Assembly (NCBI GenBank): GCA_023399215.1
Contig: JAEWQJ010000015.1
Location: 1-33,422 of the forward strand
Length of the DNA stretch: 33,422 nt
Source of the DNA: Methanobacteriota archaeon
GTDB taxonomy: Archaea; Halobacteriota; Methanosarcinia; Methanosarcinales; Methanosarcinaceae
Direction of reading: 5' to 3'
The notes below the pieces were generated by a model that did no database searches, was not told where the DNA came from, and saw only the letters and a program-made list of their open reading frames with translations. The position numbers and the translations under genes were made by a program. Positions 1 through 8,308 of this stretch are shown in pieces (position 1 is the stretch's first letter; each line of letters starts with the position of its first letter).

Positions 1-1112
1 GCTGTATGACGCACGAGCGTGCTTTTGGTGCCGACACGATGGAACTCGGGCACATCGATTACAGTTTCAAGCCTGTCAAGCCTGTCGTATCAAACGAGTG
101 CCAGGCAATGGAAGTATGCCAGCAGAATATGGTTATTCCACTGTTTTACGGTGCAATGCCCAATATGGGACTTTATTATACTCCGGATGGGCCCTTTGAG
201 AACCCTGGCGACCTTATGAAGCTATTCAAGATTGATAAAGCAAAAGAATCCATGGAGCACGCTGCCGAACATCTTACCAGAGATACGGTCTGGGTTATGC
301 AGAAACTTTTTGCTTCCGGTGCCGATGGTGTAAACTTTGATACAACCGGTGCAGCAGGCGACGGTGACATGTATGGTACACTCCATGCGATTGAAGCCCT
401 CAGAAAAGAGTTCCCTGATATGTACATTGAAGCAGGCATGGCTGGCGAGATGGTGCTAGGTATGCACGGAGAACTGGAATATGACGGAGTGCGGCTCGCA
501 GGTTTATGGCCTCACCAGCAGGCCCCGCTTATTGCAAAGGCTGGGGCAAATGTTTTCGGACCAGTATGCAACACCAATACCAGCAAAACCTCAGCCTGGA
601 ATCTTGCTCGTGCAGTTACTTTCATCAAAGCTGCTGTAGAAGCTTCTCCAATTCCCTGTCATGTAAATATGGGTATGGGAGTTGGCGGAATTCCAATGCT
701 TGAAACGCCTCCTATTGATGCGGTTACCAGAGCAAGCAAGGCAATGGTCGAAATTGCAGGCGTCGATGGCATATAGATCGGAGTCGGCGACCCAATGGGT
801 ATGCCGATTTCCCACATAATGGCTTCAGGTATGACTGGAATTAGGGCTGCAGGTGACCTTGTTGCAAGGATGGAGTTCTCAAAGAATATGCGCATAGGCG
901 AAGCAAAAGAATACGTTGCAAAGAAACTCGGAGTCGACAAGATGGACCTTGTAGACGAGCACGTTATGCGCGAGCTGCGTGAAGAACTCGATATTGGTAT
1001 TATAACGTCAGTACCAGGCGCGGCAAAAGGTATTGCTGCAAAGATGAACCTCGAAAAGTTGCTCGATATAAAAATTAATTCCTGCAACCTCTTCAGAAAA
1101 CAAATTGCCTGA
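1..1112 (+). CDS. mtbB: Dimethylamine methyltransferase MtbB, 5'-truncated, with in-frame UAG (pyrrolysine)
   Basis: Transfers a methyl group from dimethylamine to its cognate corrinoid protein (MtbC), the first step of methanogenesis from dimethylamine in the cytoplasm. The first complete codon visible is at 3-5. The frame runs to a TAG at 774-776, continues in the same frame through GVGDPMGMPISH, and stops at TGA 1110-1112. The residues around the amber codon (VDGI-UAG-IGVGDP) and the upstream GMGVGGIPMLETPP stretch match what I know of MtbB, where this codon encodes pyrrolysine in the active site. About 369 codons are present, so roughly 100 N-terminal residues lie outside the window (family about 467 aa). 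Software that treats TAG as a stop splits this gene in two. The permease gene starts 27 bp downstream and is probably in the same transcript. Assignment to MtbB rather than MtmB or MttB is by recognition of the sequence and the late Pyl position. Confidence 0.96.
774..776 (+). other. In-frame amber codon read as pyrrolysine
   Basis: TAG in frame within mtbB. Both sides are continuous methyltransferase sequence with no frameshift, and the codon sits after AGVDGI, where pyrrolysine lies in the MtbB family. Decoding needs the pylTSBCD genes, which are not in this window. Confidence 0.95.
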
Positions 1113-1139
1113 AAAAAGGAGTTTGGAGAAGGCGATTTT

Positions 1140-2660
1140 ATGGACAATCATAATAATCCTGCTAATCATCAAAATCACACTCAAATAGATTGGAAAGCCG
1201 CAGAAGAGTGCAGCAGGGCAAGTTGTGAGCTAAAAGAGCTTAAAAGAAGCATTGACTGGAAACAGGGACTTGCAATAGCCCTTGGTGTTCCTTTATTGAT
1301 TCTGCCTTCCATAGGCTACCTCACCAATTATGTCTGGGCTTTTTCAATAATAGTCTGGGGCTTAACCGTTATTCTGGGTTTTTTCCAGAATATTTCGTTT
1401 GGAGAACTTGCAACTGTTTTACCCAAGGCTTCAGGACTACCAGGGTATACCCAGATTGTTTTTGGTTCGAATACAGGTGACAATACAAGTGAAAAATCCA
1501 GGCTGATGGGAAAATTCATAGGAGGTTTCAGTGCCTGGAGTTACTGGTTAGGCTGGAGCCCGGTAATTGGAATCTATGCGATCCTGATAGGGGATTATCT
1601 CCACGGACTGCTCCCTATCTTTAGCTTTATTCCCCAGACCCTCTTCAACCTGATAATCGGAGCGCTTGTGTTTGGGTACATGATCATTATAAACTCCAAA
1701 GGGCTCAAAAACGGAGCTACCCTTGGGTATATTCTGGCTGTGGTATCCCTTTTGCCCCTGGTTGTTATCACCATTGCCCCATTCTTTACTGGAGACTTCC
1801 AACTTACCAATATTACAGGAGCCTGGCTGCCCCAGGACTGGAGCTGGGACCTGAAGCATATCTTAATTATCCTCGGGCTTTTCGCAATGGCCGAATGGAG
1901 TGCTGTTGCCTGGGAAAGCGCAGCAATATTTGGGCCAGAGTATAAGAACCCCAATACTGATACTCCAAAAGCTCTGCTTGTCTGCGGCCTAATTTGCCTT
2001 GTGCTCTATGTGCTCGTCCAGACCTCTGTTATCGGGGCTCTCGGAGTTAAAGGCGTACTTGCAGACCCTATCTCTCCGATGCTTCCCCTTGCAAAACTTT
2101 CTTTAGGTCCGATTGGAGGCTCGATTGCTATTCTCATGCTGGTTGCAGCCATGATCCTGATCATCCAGACTGCTTTTCTGTCTTCGGCGAGGTCGATCTA
2201 CTCAATGGCAATTGAAGGTAACCTTCCATCCGTCTTTGGAAAACTGAATGCTAACGGGAACCCTGTGAATGCAATGATCGCAGATGGTCTCTTTAACATG
2301 TGCCTGATCCTTCTTGGAAGTCCGACTGCGATTCTCTCAGCTTCTGCAGTTGGGTACATTGTTGCAAACGGGATGAGTCTCTTTGCCTACGTAAAATCGA
2401 AAAAGGACCCTGAATTTTCAAAACTGGAAAGGCCCTTCAAAGCTCCCCGTGGCTGGACTGAGATAGCTCTTGCAACTGGAATTCTAAACATCCCCTTCTT
2501 CCTTATCGGGATCATATATATCAGCACTCTGGAAAGCGGGTGGATTGCCACAGCAGTTGGTTTTGTTGTGCTTCTCCTGTATGTGCCTATATGGAGCCAC
2601 TTACAGAAGAACGAACTAAAGACTGCAAAGAAGCAAGAAACCGTTCTTCTAGCGGAGTGA
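1140..2660 (+). CDS. mtbP: APC-superfamily permease, probable dimethylamine/methylamine transporter
   Basis: A 506-aa multi-spanning inner-membrane protein of the amino acid-polyamine-organocation type. After a polar N-terminus of about 50 residues there are roughly 12 hydrophobic segments, beginning GLAIALGVPLLILPSIGYL, a typical APC first helix. A good ribosome-binding site (GGAG at 1125-1128) precedes the ATG. It starts 27 bp after mtbB, and Methanosarcina methylamine methyltransferase operons commonly carry such a permease, so uptake of dimethylamine is the likely role. The substrate is inferred from position only; another amine or amino acid is possible. A hairpin terminator follows the stop. 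Confidence 0.75.
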   Translation: MDNHNNPANHQNHTQIDWKAAEECSRASCELKELKRSIDWKQGLAIALGVPLLILPSIGYLTNYVWAFSIIVWGLTVILGFFQNISFGELATVLPKASGLPGYTQIVFGSNTGDNTSEKSRLMGKFIGGFSAWSYWLGWSPVIGIYAILIGDYLHGLLPIFSFIPQTLFNLIIGALVFGYMIIINSKGLKNGATLGYILAVVSLLPLVVITIAPFFTGDFQLTNITGAWLPQDWSWDLKHILIILGLFAMAEWSAVAWESAAIFGPEYKNPNTDTPKALLVCGLICLVLYVLVQTSVIGALGVKGVLADPISPMLPLAKLSLGPIGGSIAILMLVAAMILIIQTAFLSSARSIYSMAIEGNLPSVFGKLNANGNPVNAMIADGLFNMCLILLGSPTAILSASAVGYIVANGMSLFAYVKSKKDPEFSKLERPFKAPRGWTEIALATGILNIPFFLIGIIYISTLESGWIATAVGFVVLLLYVPIWSHLQKNELKTAKKQETVLLAE

Positions 2661-2704
2661 GTTATACCAGTGTGACAGCCATTGTGCTTAAAATTTCAGA
2701 AGAT

Positions 2705-2730
2705 AGAACCACATCAGGTTCTTCTTTTTA
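2705..2730 (+). terminator. Hairpin plus T-run after the permease gene
   Basis: Stem AGAACC (2705-2710) / GGTTCT (2717-2722) with loop ACATCA, followed by a T-rich run at 2724-2729. It lies 45 bp after the permease stop codon and probably ends the mtbB-permease transcript. Confidence 0.6.
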
Positions 2731-2859
2731 TTAGCTGAAATATATGGGAATTTCATAGAAGGGCATAAACGCAAATTTATAATTTTAACATAATATCGTT
2801 TCAGGATAGGCTTGATAAATAGTAAATATCAGCGCCCTTCTTTTTGCTCTTTATTTTCT

Positions 2860-4164
2860 TTATTCCAGCATCCATTTCCACACTGATTTAACCATGATTA
2901 TTTTTTTTCCGTCTTTTCCGTCAACCCTGATGGTCTCTTCTTCGTCCATTGTCAGAATAAGTCCCTCTTCAAGGTCGTACTCATCAAGGGCTTCCGTAAG
3001 CCCCAGAATTTCTCTTTCCCTCACTACAGGGTTTCCGAAGCAAACCGAGACCTGAATAGCCGCCGAAACGTTCTGGCTGTCTTTTTCCTTAGTAACGAAA
3101 TCACATTCTCTTTTGTTCTGGAAGTAGAATACCTGTTTTTCCCTTCTCAGCAGTTCAAGAAACACAAGGTTCTCAAATCTCAGCCCAAGGCTGCCAGGGT
3201 AACCGGGATATACTGCCTTGAAAAGTCCGGTATCGCCTGAATAAATCTTGCAGGAAATGTCTTTTTCCTTCCCGCTTTCCTGGAGGATGTTGAGTTTTGG
3301 GACCCGGTACAGTAAGAAAATGTCTTCTAAATAGTCCAGATAGTTGTCTACGAGTTCCTCGCTCTCGATTCCACTAACTTTTTTCAGGGTATCGGAGGAG
3401 TATTCCGAAGCCATGTTCGAAATCAGGAATATGGCAAGCTTTTTTAACTTCTGGATATCATACCCGGCTGCAGCCCCTTTTTGCAGCTCTTCTTCAAAAT
3501 ATTTTCTGGATAGACTTATGTCATTGTTTTTGATTACATCCGGAAAACCACCGTTTTCAAAATACTGGAAAAACATACATAACAGTTCATCACTGCTTGA
3601 AAGCGTTAGAAAGTTTGGCTCTGCTATTCCATTACTTTTAATCTGCAGGTATTCCCTAAAAGAGAACGGGAAAAACCTTAATATTTTACATCTCCCTGAA
3701 AACCTGGAAGAAAACTCATTTATTAATTTTGATCTCGATGATATTAGATAAATTTCTGCTCCTTGCTTGTGAAGCCTGTCAACCCAGTTTTCCCAACTCT
3801 GGAGATTCTGGATTTCATCAAAAAAGTAGAAAATCCGTCCTGCTCCGTCTTCAGTTTCTTTTTTACGGATTTCGGCTGCAGTCTCCTCAATAGTCTGTAA
3901 ATCTTCAGATCCCAGCTTCTGTGCCTGACTATCTTCAAAATCAATATAAATTTTTACTCCAACCAGGTTACTGGCAACCTGACTCATGAAGGTAGTTTTA
4001 CCTGCATGAGTGGGTCCAGAGATGAGTTTAATTTCACTGCCTTCCACGGGACAGCAGGGGAAAATCTCTCTGGAGATTAAATCCGGTTCATTTTGAATAA
4101 AATTATGGTGACTGCAGATAATGGATGGGGGCTCTAATTTTTGTCTGTTGTCAAAATTTTGCAT
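2860..4164 (-). CDS. AAA-family ATPase with DUF4143-like C-terminal domain
   Basis: A 434-aa protein of the widespread archaeal/bacterial ATPase family with an N-terminal AAA_14-type domain and a C-terminal DUF4143-type domain. Walker A GPTHAGKTT is at residues 50-58 and Walker B IFYFFDEIQNL has its acidic pair at 116-117. SSRSKL follows at the usual sensor position. The C-terminal part has a nuclease-fold-like pattern (FYFQNKRECDFV, then AAIQVSV), typical of this family, but activity is unproven. The gene is monocistronic and converges on the permease gene. No Shine-Dalgarno sequence is visible, and a TATA box lies about 30 bp upstream, so the mRNA may be almost leaderless. The biological role of the family is not established. 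Confidence 0.85.
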   Translation of the reverse strand: MQNFDNRQKLEPPSIICSHHNFIQNEPDLISREIFPCCPVEGSEIKLISGPTHAGKTTFMSQVASNLVGVKIYIDFEDSQAQKLGSEDLQTIEETAAEIRKKETEDGAGRIFYFFDEIQNLQSWENWVDRLHKQGAEIYLISSRSKLINEFSSRFSGRCKILRFFPFSFREYLQIKSNGIAEPNFLTLSSSDELLCMFFQYFENGGFPDVIKNNDISLSRKYFEEELQKGAAAGYDIQKLKKLAIFLISNMASEYSSDTLKKVSGIESEELVDNYLDYLEDIFLLYRVPKLNILQESGKEKDISCKIYSGDTGLFKAVYPGYPGSLGLRFENLVFLELLRREKQVFYFQNKRECDFVTKEKDSQNVSAAIQVSVCFGNPVVREREILGLTEALDEYDLEEGLILTMDEEETIRVDGKDGKKIIMVKSVWKWMLE

Positions 4165-4190
4165 GTTATCAAAATAATTTATGATATAAA

Positions 4191-4200
4191 CTTATATAGT
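4191..4200 (-). promoter_or_regulatory. TATA box of the AAA ATPase gene
   Basis: ACTATATAAG on the minus strand, preceded by an A-rich BRE-like stretch. Its centre is about 31 bp upstream of the ATG at 4164. With archaeal TATA-to-start spacing of about 26 bp, transcription would begin within a few bases of the ATG. Confidence 0.6.
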
Positions 4201-4278
4201 TTTTCTGGCGCTAATAAGTTCTTAACCCACTAATAACCTGGAAACATAAAACTGGTAAATTTTCAAAAACAAAGGAGG

Positions 4279-4334
4279 TCTTTGCAGGCTCGCGAACTTA
4301 AAATTTTCGTTGGCGGAGAACGTTTTCTATAAGC
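4279..4334. repeat. Element shared with 15845-15895 (GCAGGCTC ... AACGTTTT-TATAAGC)
   Basis: TCTTTGCAGGCTC at 4279-4291 and AACGTTTTCTATAAGC at 4319-4334 recur at 15845-15895 with a similar spacer. On the minus strand the element starts with a TATA-like GCTTATA and lies 115-170 bp upstream of the ATPase gene. The other copy lies 85-135 bp upstream of the DMT gene. The two spacers differ and do not keep a common reading frame, so this is not a coding remnant. Confidence 0.5.
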
Positions 4335-4420
4335 GCCTGCATAATTAAGGTGTTAATTTAACGGGATTAAAAAAAATTCATAGAAACATATAAATAATTG
4401 AGCTAGTATGACCCACTTAT

Positions 4421-4465
4421 AAGTAAGAATCAGATAAGTAAGAATCAGATAAGTAAGAATCAGAT
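4421..4465. repeat. Three perfect 15-bp tandem repeats
   Basis: AAGTAAGAATCAGAT repeated three times without change at 4421-4435, 4436-4450 and 4451-4465. It lies in the 346-bp gap between the ATPase gene and the small zinc-ribbon-like gene. Apart from this and the element at 4279-4334, nothing else was recognised in that gap. Confidence 0.9.
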
Positions 4466-4510
4466 CAGCAGATAAAGATTAGGTTTTCTTTTTTAAGTTA
4501 TTCTGGAATC

Positions 4511-4699
4511 TTATTCGTTTTTTGGTTCATAAACTGTTTTTGTCTTCCCGCAGCGTGTACATACGAAATACTTTTCTCTCACATTTGAAGCATAAATATT
4601 CAAGCCGCCGCTTCTTTTCCATTTATGCAGACCTATAAGGCATAAAATGTTTTTTCTTTTAGACTTTCCGGAAATCTGATATGGAGCTCTGGAGCTCAA
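4511..4699 (-). CDS. Small zinc-ribbon-like protein (DUF1660-like)
   Basis: A 62-aa basic protein. It contains CLIGLHKW, then CTRCGK about 30 residues later, so a C/H...CxxC pattern that could bind one metal ion. The pattern resembles the short DUF1660 proteins found in prophages and elsewhere, whose function is unknown. The start is uncertain. A GTG at 4706-4708 overlaps the ribosome-binding site, whereas the TTG at 4697-4699 lies 8 nt after GGAG (4708-4711), so TTG is preferred. It stands alone in AT-rich DNA with the ATPase gene downstream on the same strand. Confidence 0.55.
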   Translation of the reverse strand: MSSRAPYQISGKSKRKNILCLIGLHKWKRSGGLNIYASNVREKYFVCTRCGKTKTVYEPKNE

Positions 4700-4936
4700 T
4701 AATTTCACTCCTTCATGATCTTCTGAAATTTTAAAAATGAATCGGGTATATAAATGAGATAAAAATAGATCTCATCTGATATAGGGATTTTTATCTCTCT
4801 GCGCTAATGAAACCTTTCACATCAATAAACCGGTATCGCTTTATTGCTTAGAGATAAAATGAATAATCCTAAAAGCGTTCTTATTTCAGTCTTGTTCTGA
4901 ATAGAAAGGAACCCAATATTATTTGATTTGCCTTTG

Positions 4937-5016
4937 CTGTTGTATCAATTTACTGTTGTATCAATTTACTGTTGTGTCAATTTACAGTTGTATCAATTTA
5001 CAGTTGTATCAATTTA
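4937..5016. repeat. Five tandem copies of a 16-bp unit
   Basis: The unit CTGTTGTATCAATTTA and close variants occupy 4937-4952, 4953-4968, 4969-4984, 4985-5000 and 5001-5016, with a degenerate sixth start. The first three begin CTG and the last two CAG. There are no unique spacers, so it is not a CRISPR. No gene is supported between 4709 and 5326. Confidence 0.9.
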
Positions 5017-5274
5017 CAGTTGTTGCATAAAGACATGACAATTTTATCCCTGCATCTACTGTTGTAAATTGCCATTTGATTTTTGTACTTCTGTTGTGCC
5101 TGAACTTTTGCCATGCTAACACCTCTTTCTCAACAAGCTTCGAGAATTAAAAAAGACTCTTTTAAAGAAGTGATTACCAATTGATACGAAAATAAAAGTA
5201 GAGTCACCAGTTCAGGAAGCAATAAATTGGAAATCTACGCTTCATGCTTTGAACAGATGACTGTGATATCATTT

Positions 5275-5336
5275 CTGTTACTTCACTCAAACTGAATAAT
5301 TGTTTTTAGGTTACTTCTTTGCTGAATCAGTAACAG
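5275..5336. repeat. Inverted repeat at the 3' end of unit U0
   Basis: CTGTTACT (5275-5282) and AGTAACAG (5329-5336) are perfect 8-bp inverted copies 46 bp apart. They sit at the end of the U0 ORF on the minus strand, the position where units U1-U3 also carry stem-forming sequence. Confidence 0.45.
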
Positions 5337-5404
5337 ACCTTCATGAAGAAGCAAACTTTTTCATAGTGCCAGCAAACCCTCGAATAGTAATAGCTGATGA
5401 CCAT
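5327..5404 (-). CDS. Unit U0 small ORF (25 aa), diverged or decayed member of the microprotein cluster
   Basis: The ATG at 5402-5404 aligns with the starts of the U1 and U2 genes when the leaders are aligned; AATATGG is shared at the start. It encodes a 25-residue peptide rich in aromatic residues and Cys (VISYYYSRVCWHY, later KVCFFMKVCY) and ends in TGA at 5327-5329. It lacks the Gly repeats of its paralogues. The promoter, spacing and part of the leader are conserved, but the ribosome-binding site is only a G-run (GGGGG). It may be a decayed unit or a real short peptide. Confidence 0.3.
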   Translation of the reverse strand: MVISYYYSRVCWHYEKVCFFMKVCY

Positions 5405-5648
5405 ATTCATTTCCCCCTCTCTTTTCTATATATATGTATTTATTTTTCTTTAGTTGTTAGCTATTTTTGTAAATCTTTAAGACACAGTCGTGTTTTTCGA
5501 TTTTATATATGGATATTTTTCAGGAGCTGTTTTATTATAATACTCCTAACAATTAAATTTCATAATCTCCTTTGAGCCTATCTTAATTTTAAGATTGACA
5601 TATCTAAATTTTAATTGCTAGTGAGTATATTAAACATATAGTTTTAGT

Positions 5649-5701
5649 TTATATAAAGCATATAGAATAAATTTTACTTATAATTAAATAGTCCTAGAAA
5701 A
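5649..5701 (-). promoter_or_regulatory. U0 promoter: TATA box and upstream element
   Basis: TTATATAAA at 5649-5657 (read as TTTATATAA on the minus strand) and the plus-strand block AAATAGTCCTAGAAAA at 5686-5701. The spacing is about 33 bp from TATA centre to element, the same as in U1, U2 and U3. The predicted start site is near 5627, giving a leader of about 220 nt before the U0 ORF. The stretch 5760-6090 upstream shows nothing recognisable beyond AT-rich sequence. Confidence 0.5.
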
Positions 5702-6089
5702 TCTGAGCAAATTTCATGGGAAAACATGGGCAGACCTATTTATTCAATTTATATCGTGGGCTTTTTTTTTAAAATATCAATTAAAAAGGTTTTAAATATT
5801 ATTTTTTTATTTAAGAGAAAAATAATATCTATTATGAGAATATACGTCTAATTATTTGATTAAATGTCAGTATAATCCTCGATAGAAGTTAATTTACTGA
5901 ATTAAATCGAAAAATCACTTTAAATCCAAACCATAATACTTCGCATTTTTAATTTAAATGAATATTTTTTTTCTAAAAATATAAAAGCCGGATTTATTCA
6001 AAAGATGCATATTTGGAAATTTATTGACTTTCTGCACCTTAACCATCCTTAGGAAGAACTTTTTGCTTTAAAGTCCCAACATTCAAATT

Positions 6090-6701
6090 TATTCTCTCGT
6101 TCACTTCAACTTCTTTTTCTTAACCAGGTTCACTCTTGAATCCTAAAAATCAAATTCGGTAAGTTTAACAGTTTTTGCCGGGAACTCCTTTGCAATAAAA
6201 ACGAATCGGTCTCACTGAAGGAAGCCTCCAAAATTGTAGACCTTACCTAAAAGCTTTATTCCGGTAGTCGCGATAAAGCGTTTAAAACGGGGCACGTATT
6301 TTTCTAGCTTATAAATATTATCCTAACGGCATGGGTCAGAACTGTTGAACCATGCTCACGGGCGAGTATCTCTTTTTCGATGTTAGATTCAGAAGTCATC
6401 AAGGTCGGTACAAATTACCTCGGCACAATACCACAGCCATGAGTACGGCAGCGGTTCCATCGACCGCAATTTCATTAAAGGCAGAAGATTGATTCCAAAA
6501 GGTCACTCCTGAGCCTGGAGCATTTCCACAGACAATAACATGCCTTCCGGAGATTATGGCCTTGACCTCAGACAGGTTAACATTATTTTCTTCTGTCAGC
6601 ATGCGGGAAAGGAAAATAGCTGCTTTCTCGCCTCCTGCTAGGTCAAATCAGAAATCTTCAGGAATTCATTCGTAAATTGGTTCCCAGGCAGTAAAATCCA
6701 T
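6090..6701 (-). pseudogene. Degenerate duplicate of mptE
   Basis: The sequence aligns along nearly its whole length with the intact mptE gene at 10332-10964. Shared stretches include MLTEEN, KAIIS, VCGNAPG and ADG/VDGxAAVLM, together with the lysine-rich 3' end. It is broken by several small indels and stops. A clear one is TGA at 6648-6650, where the intact gene has a Gly codon in EDFGFD. Frameshifts lie near 6405-6435, and the region 6325-6350 is scrambled. The start region (CATATGGATTTTAC, minus strand 6699-6701) is still recognisable. It is a paralogue that has lost function, lying upstream of unit U0 just as mptE lies upstream of unit U3. Confidence 0.9.
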
Positions 6702-6744
6702 ATGGATCAGTTGCCTGTCCAGGTTGCATTTTTTAGTTGCAGAG

Positions 6745-6830
6745 TTAAACTTTGACAAATACAAAAAATATATTTACAGCTAGAATTACCAGAATCGAGC
6801 CTAATAAGACGCCAGTAAATAACGCTCAAA
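6745..6830 (-). pseudogene. Possible remnant of a small membrane protein
   Basis: On the minus strand, one frame ending in TAA at 6745-6747 reads ALFTGVLLGSILVILAVN, a convincing single transmembrane helix. The same frame is interrupted by a TGA just upstream, and a neighbouring frame continues the hydrophobic sequence (GFIFIFLLYS). This looks like the frameshifted end of a membrane protein gene. No family was recognised, and low-complexity AT-rich DNA can mimic it. Confidence 0.25.
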
Positions 6831-7027
6831 TAAGGTTGATATTGAGAATACAACAGAAAAATAAAAATAAAACCCAATATTTCATTAAATTGATTATAAA
6901 CTACGTTAAACAAGTTTTTTTGCAAAATAAGTATTATTATCTAATATTATTAAAAAATAAGGAATTTTCTAGAAAATGGCAGAACCTCAATTAAATTATG
7001 TCAGTCCTGGATGAATAAAATGAGACT

Positions 7028-7159
7028 GGGCTTATTCGTTAGTCCTTTCTGAGAAGTAACGGTTAATTGCAGGAGAGACCTTTCAATACATTTCAGGATT
7101 CTGATGCAATCAAGGTTCTCCTGCTTCTGTATCCCTGCGGAGGATGTACAAATGAGCCC
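7028..7159. other. Structured element 3' of the U1 gene (132 nt)
   Basis: GGGCTTATT (7028-7036) and AATGAGCCC (7151-7159) close the element. Inside are a short stem CGTTA/TAACG and a 13-bp stem (arms 7069-7082 and 7112-7124, GCAGGAGA.../...TCTCCTGC) capped by a conserved GATTCTGATGCAATC. The same layout with the same total length occurs at 8309-8439, with base changes on both sides of stems. It could be an RNA on either strand, an mRNA 3' end or a palindromic repeat. Confidence 0.55.
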
Positions 7160-7241
7160 ACTATTGATTTTATATTTTAGCTATTTATTATATGTGGTTG
7201 ATTAGTAAGAGCGATTAAATCAATATCTGGTCAACCGCTCT

Positions 7242-7445
7242 TTACCACCATCCATCCCAGCTGTCGCCTTTAAATTTACAGACACGAACTGCTGTTATGC
7301 AGCAAGCCTCGCGCTCCTTTTTGCATCCACAGCCACGGTCGAAGCCACAGCCACAGCCGCCAAAGCCGCCAAAGCCGCCAAAGCCGCCCCAACCGCAGCC
7401 GCCGCAACCATCAAATTTGTTTCTAAAGAATGGAAATCCTCCCAT
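7242..7445 (-). CDS. Unit U1 Gly/Cys-rich microprotein (67 aa)
   Basis: The start is the ATG at 7443-7445, because GGAGGT lies 7 nt upstream; an earlier in-frame ATG has no such site. The protein begins MGGFPFFRNKFDG, has a Gly-Phe/Trp repeat tract (GWGGFGGFGGFGG), then CGCGFDRGCGC and the charged segment REACCITAVRVCKFKG, and ends GWW. It has nine Cys. The U2 protein shares the FDGCGG start, the EREACC(I/V)TAVR.CK block and the aromatic end, so selection for the protein is likely. There is no signal peptide or transmembrane segment. Function unknown; metal binding, a cross-linked structural peptide or a modified peptide precursor are all possible. Confidence 0.75.
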   Translation of the reverse strand: MGGFPFFRNKFDGCGGCGWGGFGGFGGFGGCGCGFDRGCGCKKEREACCITAVRVCKFKGDSWDGWW

Positions 7446-7587
7446 ATTATTTACCTCCCTATTCACTATATTTTGTTGTATATTTTTTTAGCTAATTTAT
7501 ATATTTTTTATATATTAGAGAGGATATAATCTAAGATTCGAGTATTAATTTCTCTAATCAAATTTTATATCGACTCGCCAACTCTTT

Positions 7588-7606
7588 TGTTACTCCTAAC
7601 AATCAT
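7588..7606 (-). promoter_or_regulatory. Conserved leader hairpin with GGAG loop, U1
   Basis: On the minus strand TTGTTA-GGAG-TAACAA forms a perfect 6-bp stem with a GGAG loop, about 145 nt before the U1 start codon. The U2 leader has the same loop with a shifted stem (GATTGT / ACAATC) at an equal distance. U0 keeps the sequence TTGTTAGGAGT but not the pairing. Confidence 0.45.
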
Positions 7607-7685
7607 ATTGCGGTCTGTCTTCGCGTGAAGGAAAACAGGTTTAACTTGAGTTGTCAGGAAGTGCAATCAATAATATAATTGTAAA

Positions 7686-7740
7686 TTATATAAGCATAAT
7701 AGAATAATATGTCCTTAATTCTAAATAGTCATTGAAAAAG
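7686..7740 (-). promoter_or_regulatory. U1 promoter: TATA box and upstream element
   Basis: TTATATAA at 7686-7693 and the plus-strand block AAATAGTCATTGAAAAAG at 7723-7740. The predicted start site near 7664 gives a leader of about 219 nt. Sequence from about 7740 to 8000 has a diverged counterpart at 9020-9270; 8000-8300 shows nothing else recognisable. Confidence 0.6.
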
Positions 7741-8308
7741 CTGGGGAATCATGCTCCATGAAGTGCGTTTAATTTTACGTTTAATTTACGAATTTTAATT
7801 CCTTTAATTTAGATAATATTAGGAGTTCAAGTTTCCAATTCAATATTTATGCACAAATAAAGCTTCTATAGCATAGATACACTATATTCTTTGGTTATAG
7901 GCTTTCTAGAGGCTTAATACATGTGCATTTAGCAAACAAAAATAGCATTACTAATATAATTTTTGAACTTTAGTATTTTCACATTTTTACATAGAAGTTA
8001 GTTATTCATGAAGTTGATTATTTCTTCCAAATACTTAATTTTCGATTAAATTACTTCCAAAACTAAACTGGAAAACCAATCTGAAGCTATAATTAGAGTA
8101 ACCAGATGAGGCTCTAGTATATGATTCACGAGTAGATAGTATGAAAAATCAGGATAGCTTATGGAAAAACAGACGATAGCTTATGGAAAAACAAAGTAAA
8201 TGCAGATCTTTTTAAGATCTGTAAAAATGTTCAGAATTATATCGTTTAAATTCCTATGCGACTGGTTCTTCAATTTAACTGTGTTAGTGCTGATGAATAA
8301 AGAGAGAT

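Larger units (their letters stand above)
5113..5430 (+). pseudogene. Possible decayed coding remnant, unidentified
   Basis: From an ATG at 5113 the frame reads MLTPLSQQASRIKKDSFK and stops at 5182. The frame one base back continues from 5180 as IDTKIKVESPVQEAINWKST, then meets several stops, and reopens after 5300 with FFAESVTDLHEEANFF. The composition is protein-like over these short pieces, but no family was recognised. The second half overlaps, on the other strand, the U0 small ORF. It could be chance in AT-rich DNA. Confidence 0.2.

Noticed and set aside
795..1112. A separate 105-aa gene after mtbB
   Set aside because: It is the in-frame C-terminus of mtbB beyond the pyrrolysine codon.
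4282..4332. 16-codon ORF (TTG start after GGAGG) reading MQARELKIFVGGERFL
   Set aside because: The related element at 15845-15895 does not keep the frame, and on the minus strand the sequence looks promoter-like. It is more likely a non-coding element.
4937..5016. Possible CRISPR array
   Set aside because: The 16-bp units are directly adjacent without unique spacers and there are no cas genes. The same applies to the arrays at 20331-20427, 28350-28425 and 29465-29665.
5300..5575. 91-aa hydrophobic plus-strand frame
   Set aside because: It needs a TTG without a ribosome-binding site, and most of it runs antisense through the conserved U0 leader. Only its first third looks protein-like; this is listed as a possible remnant.
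6090..6701. A second functional mptE using recoding
   Set aside because: The premature stop seen is TGA, not TAG, and several frameshifts are present, so pyrrolysine read-through cannot rescue it.
6752..6994. 80-aa Lys/Asn-rich plus-strand frame
   Set aside because: AT-rich low-complexity translation without a ribosome-binding site, opposite a possible membrane-protein remnant.
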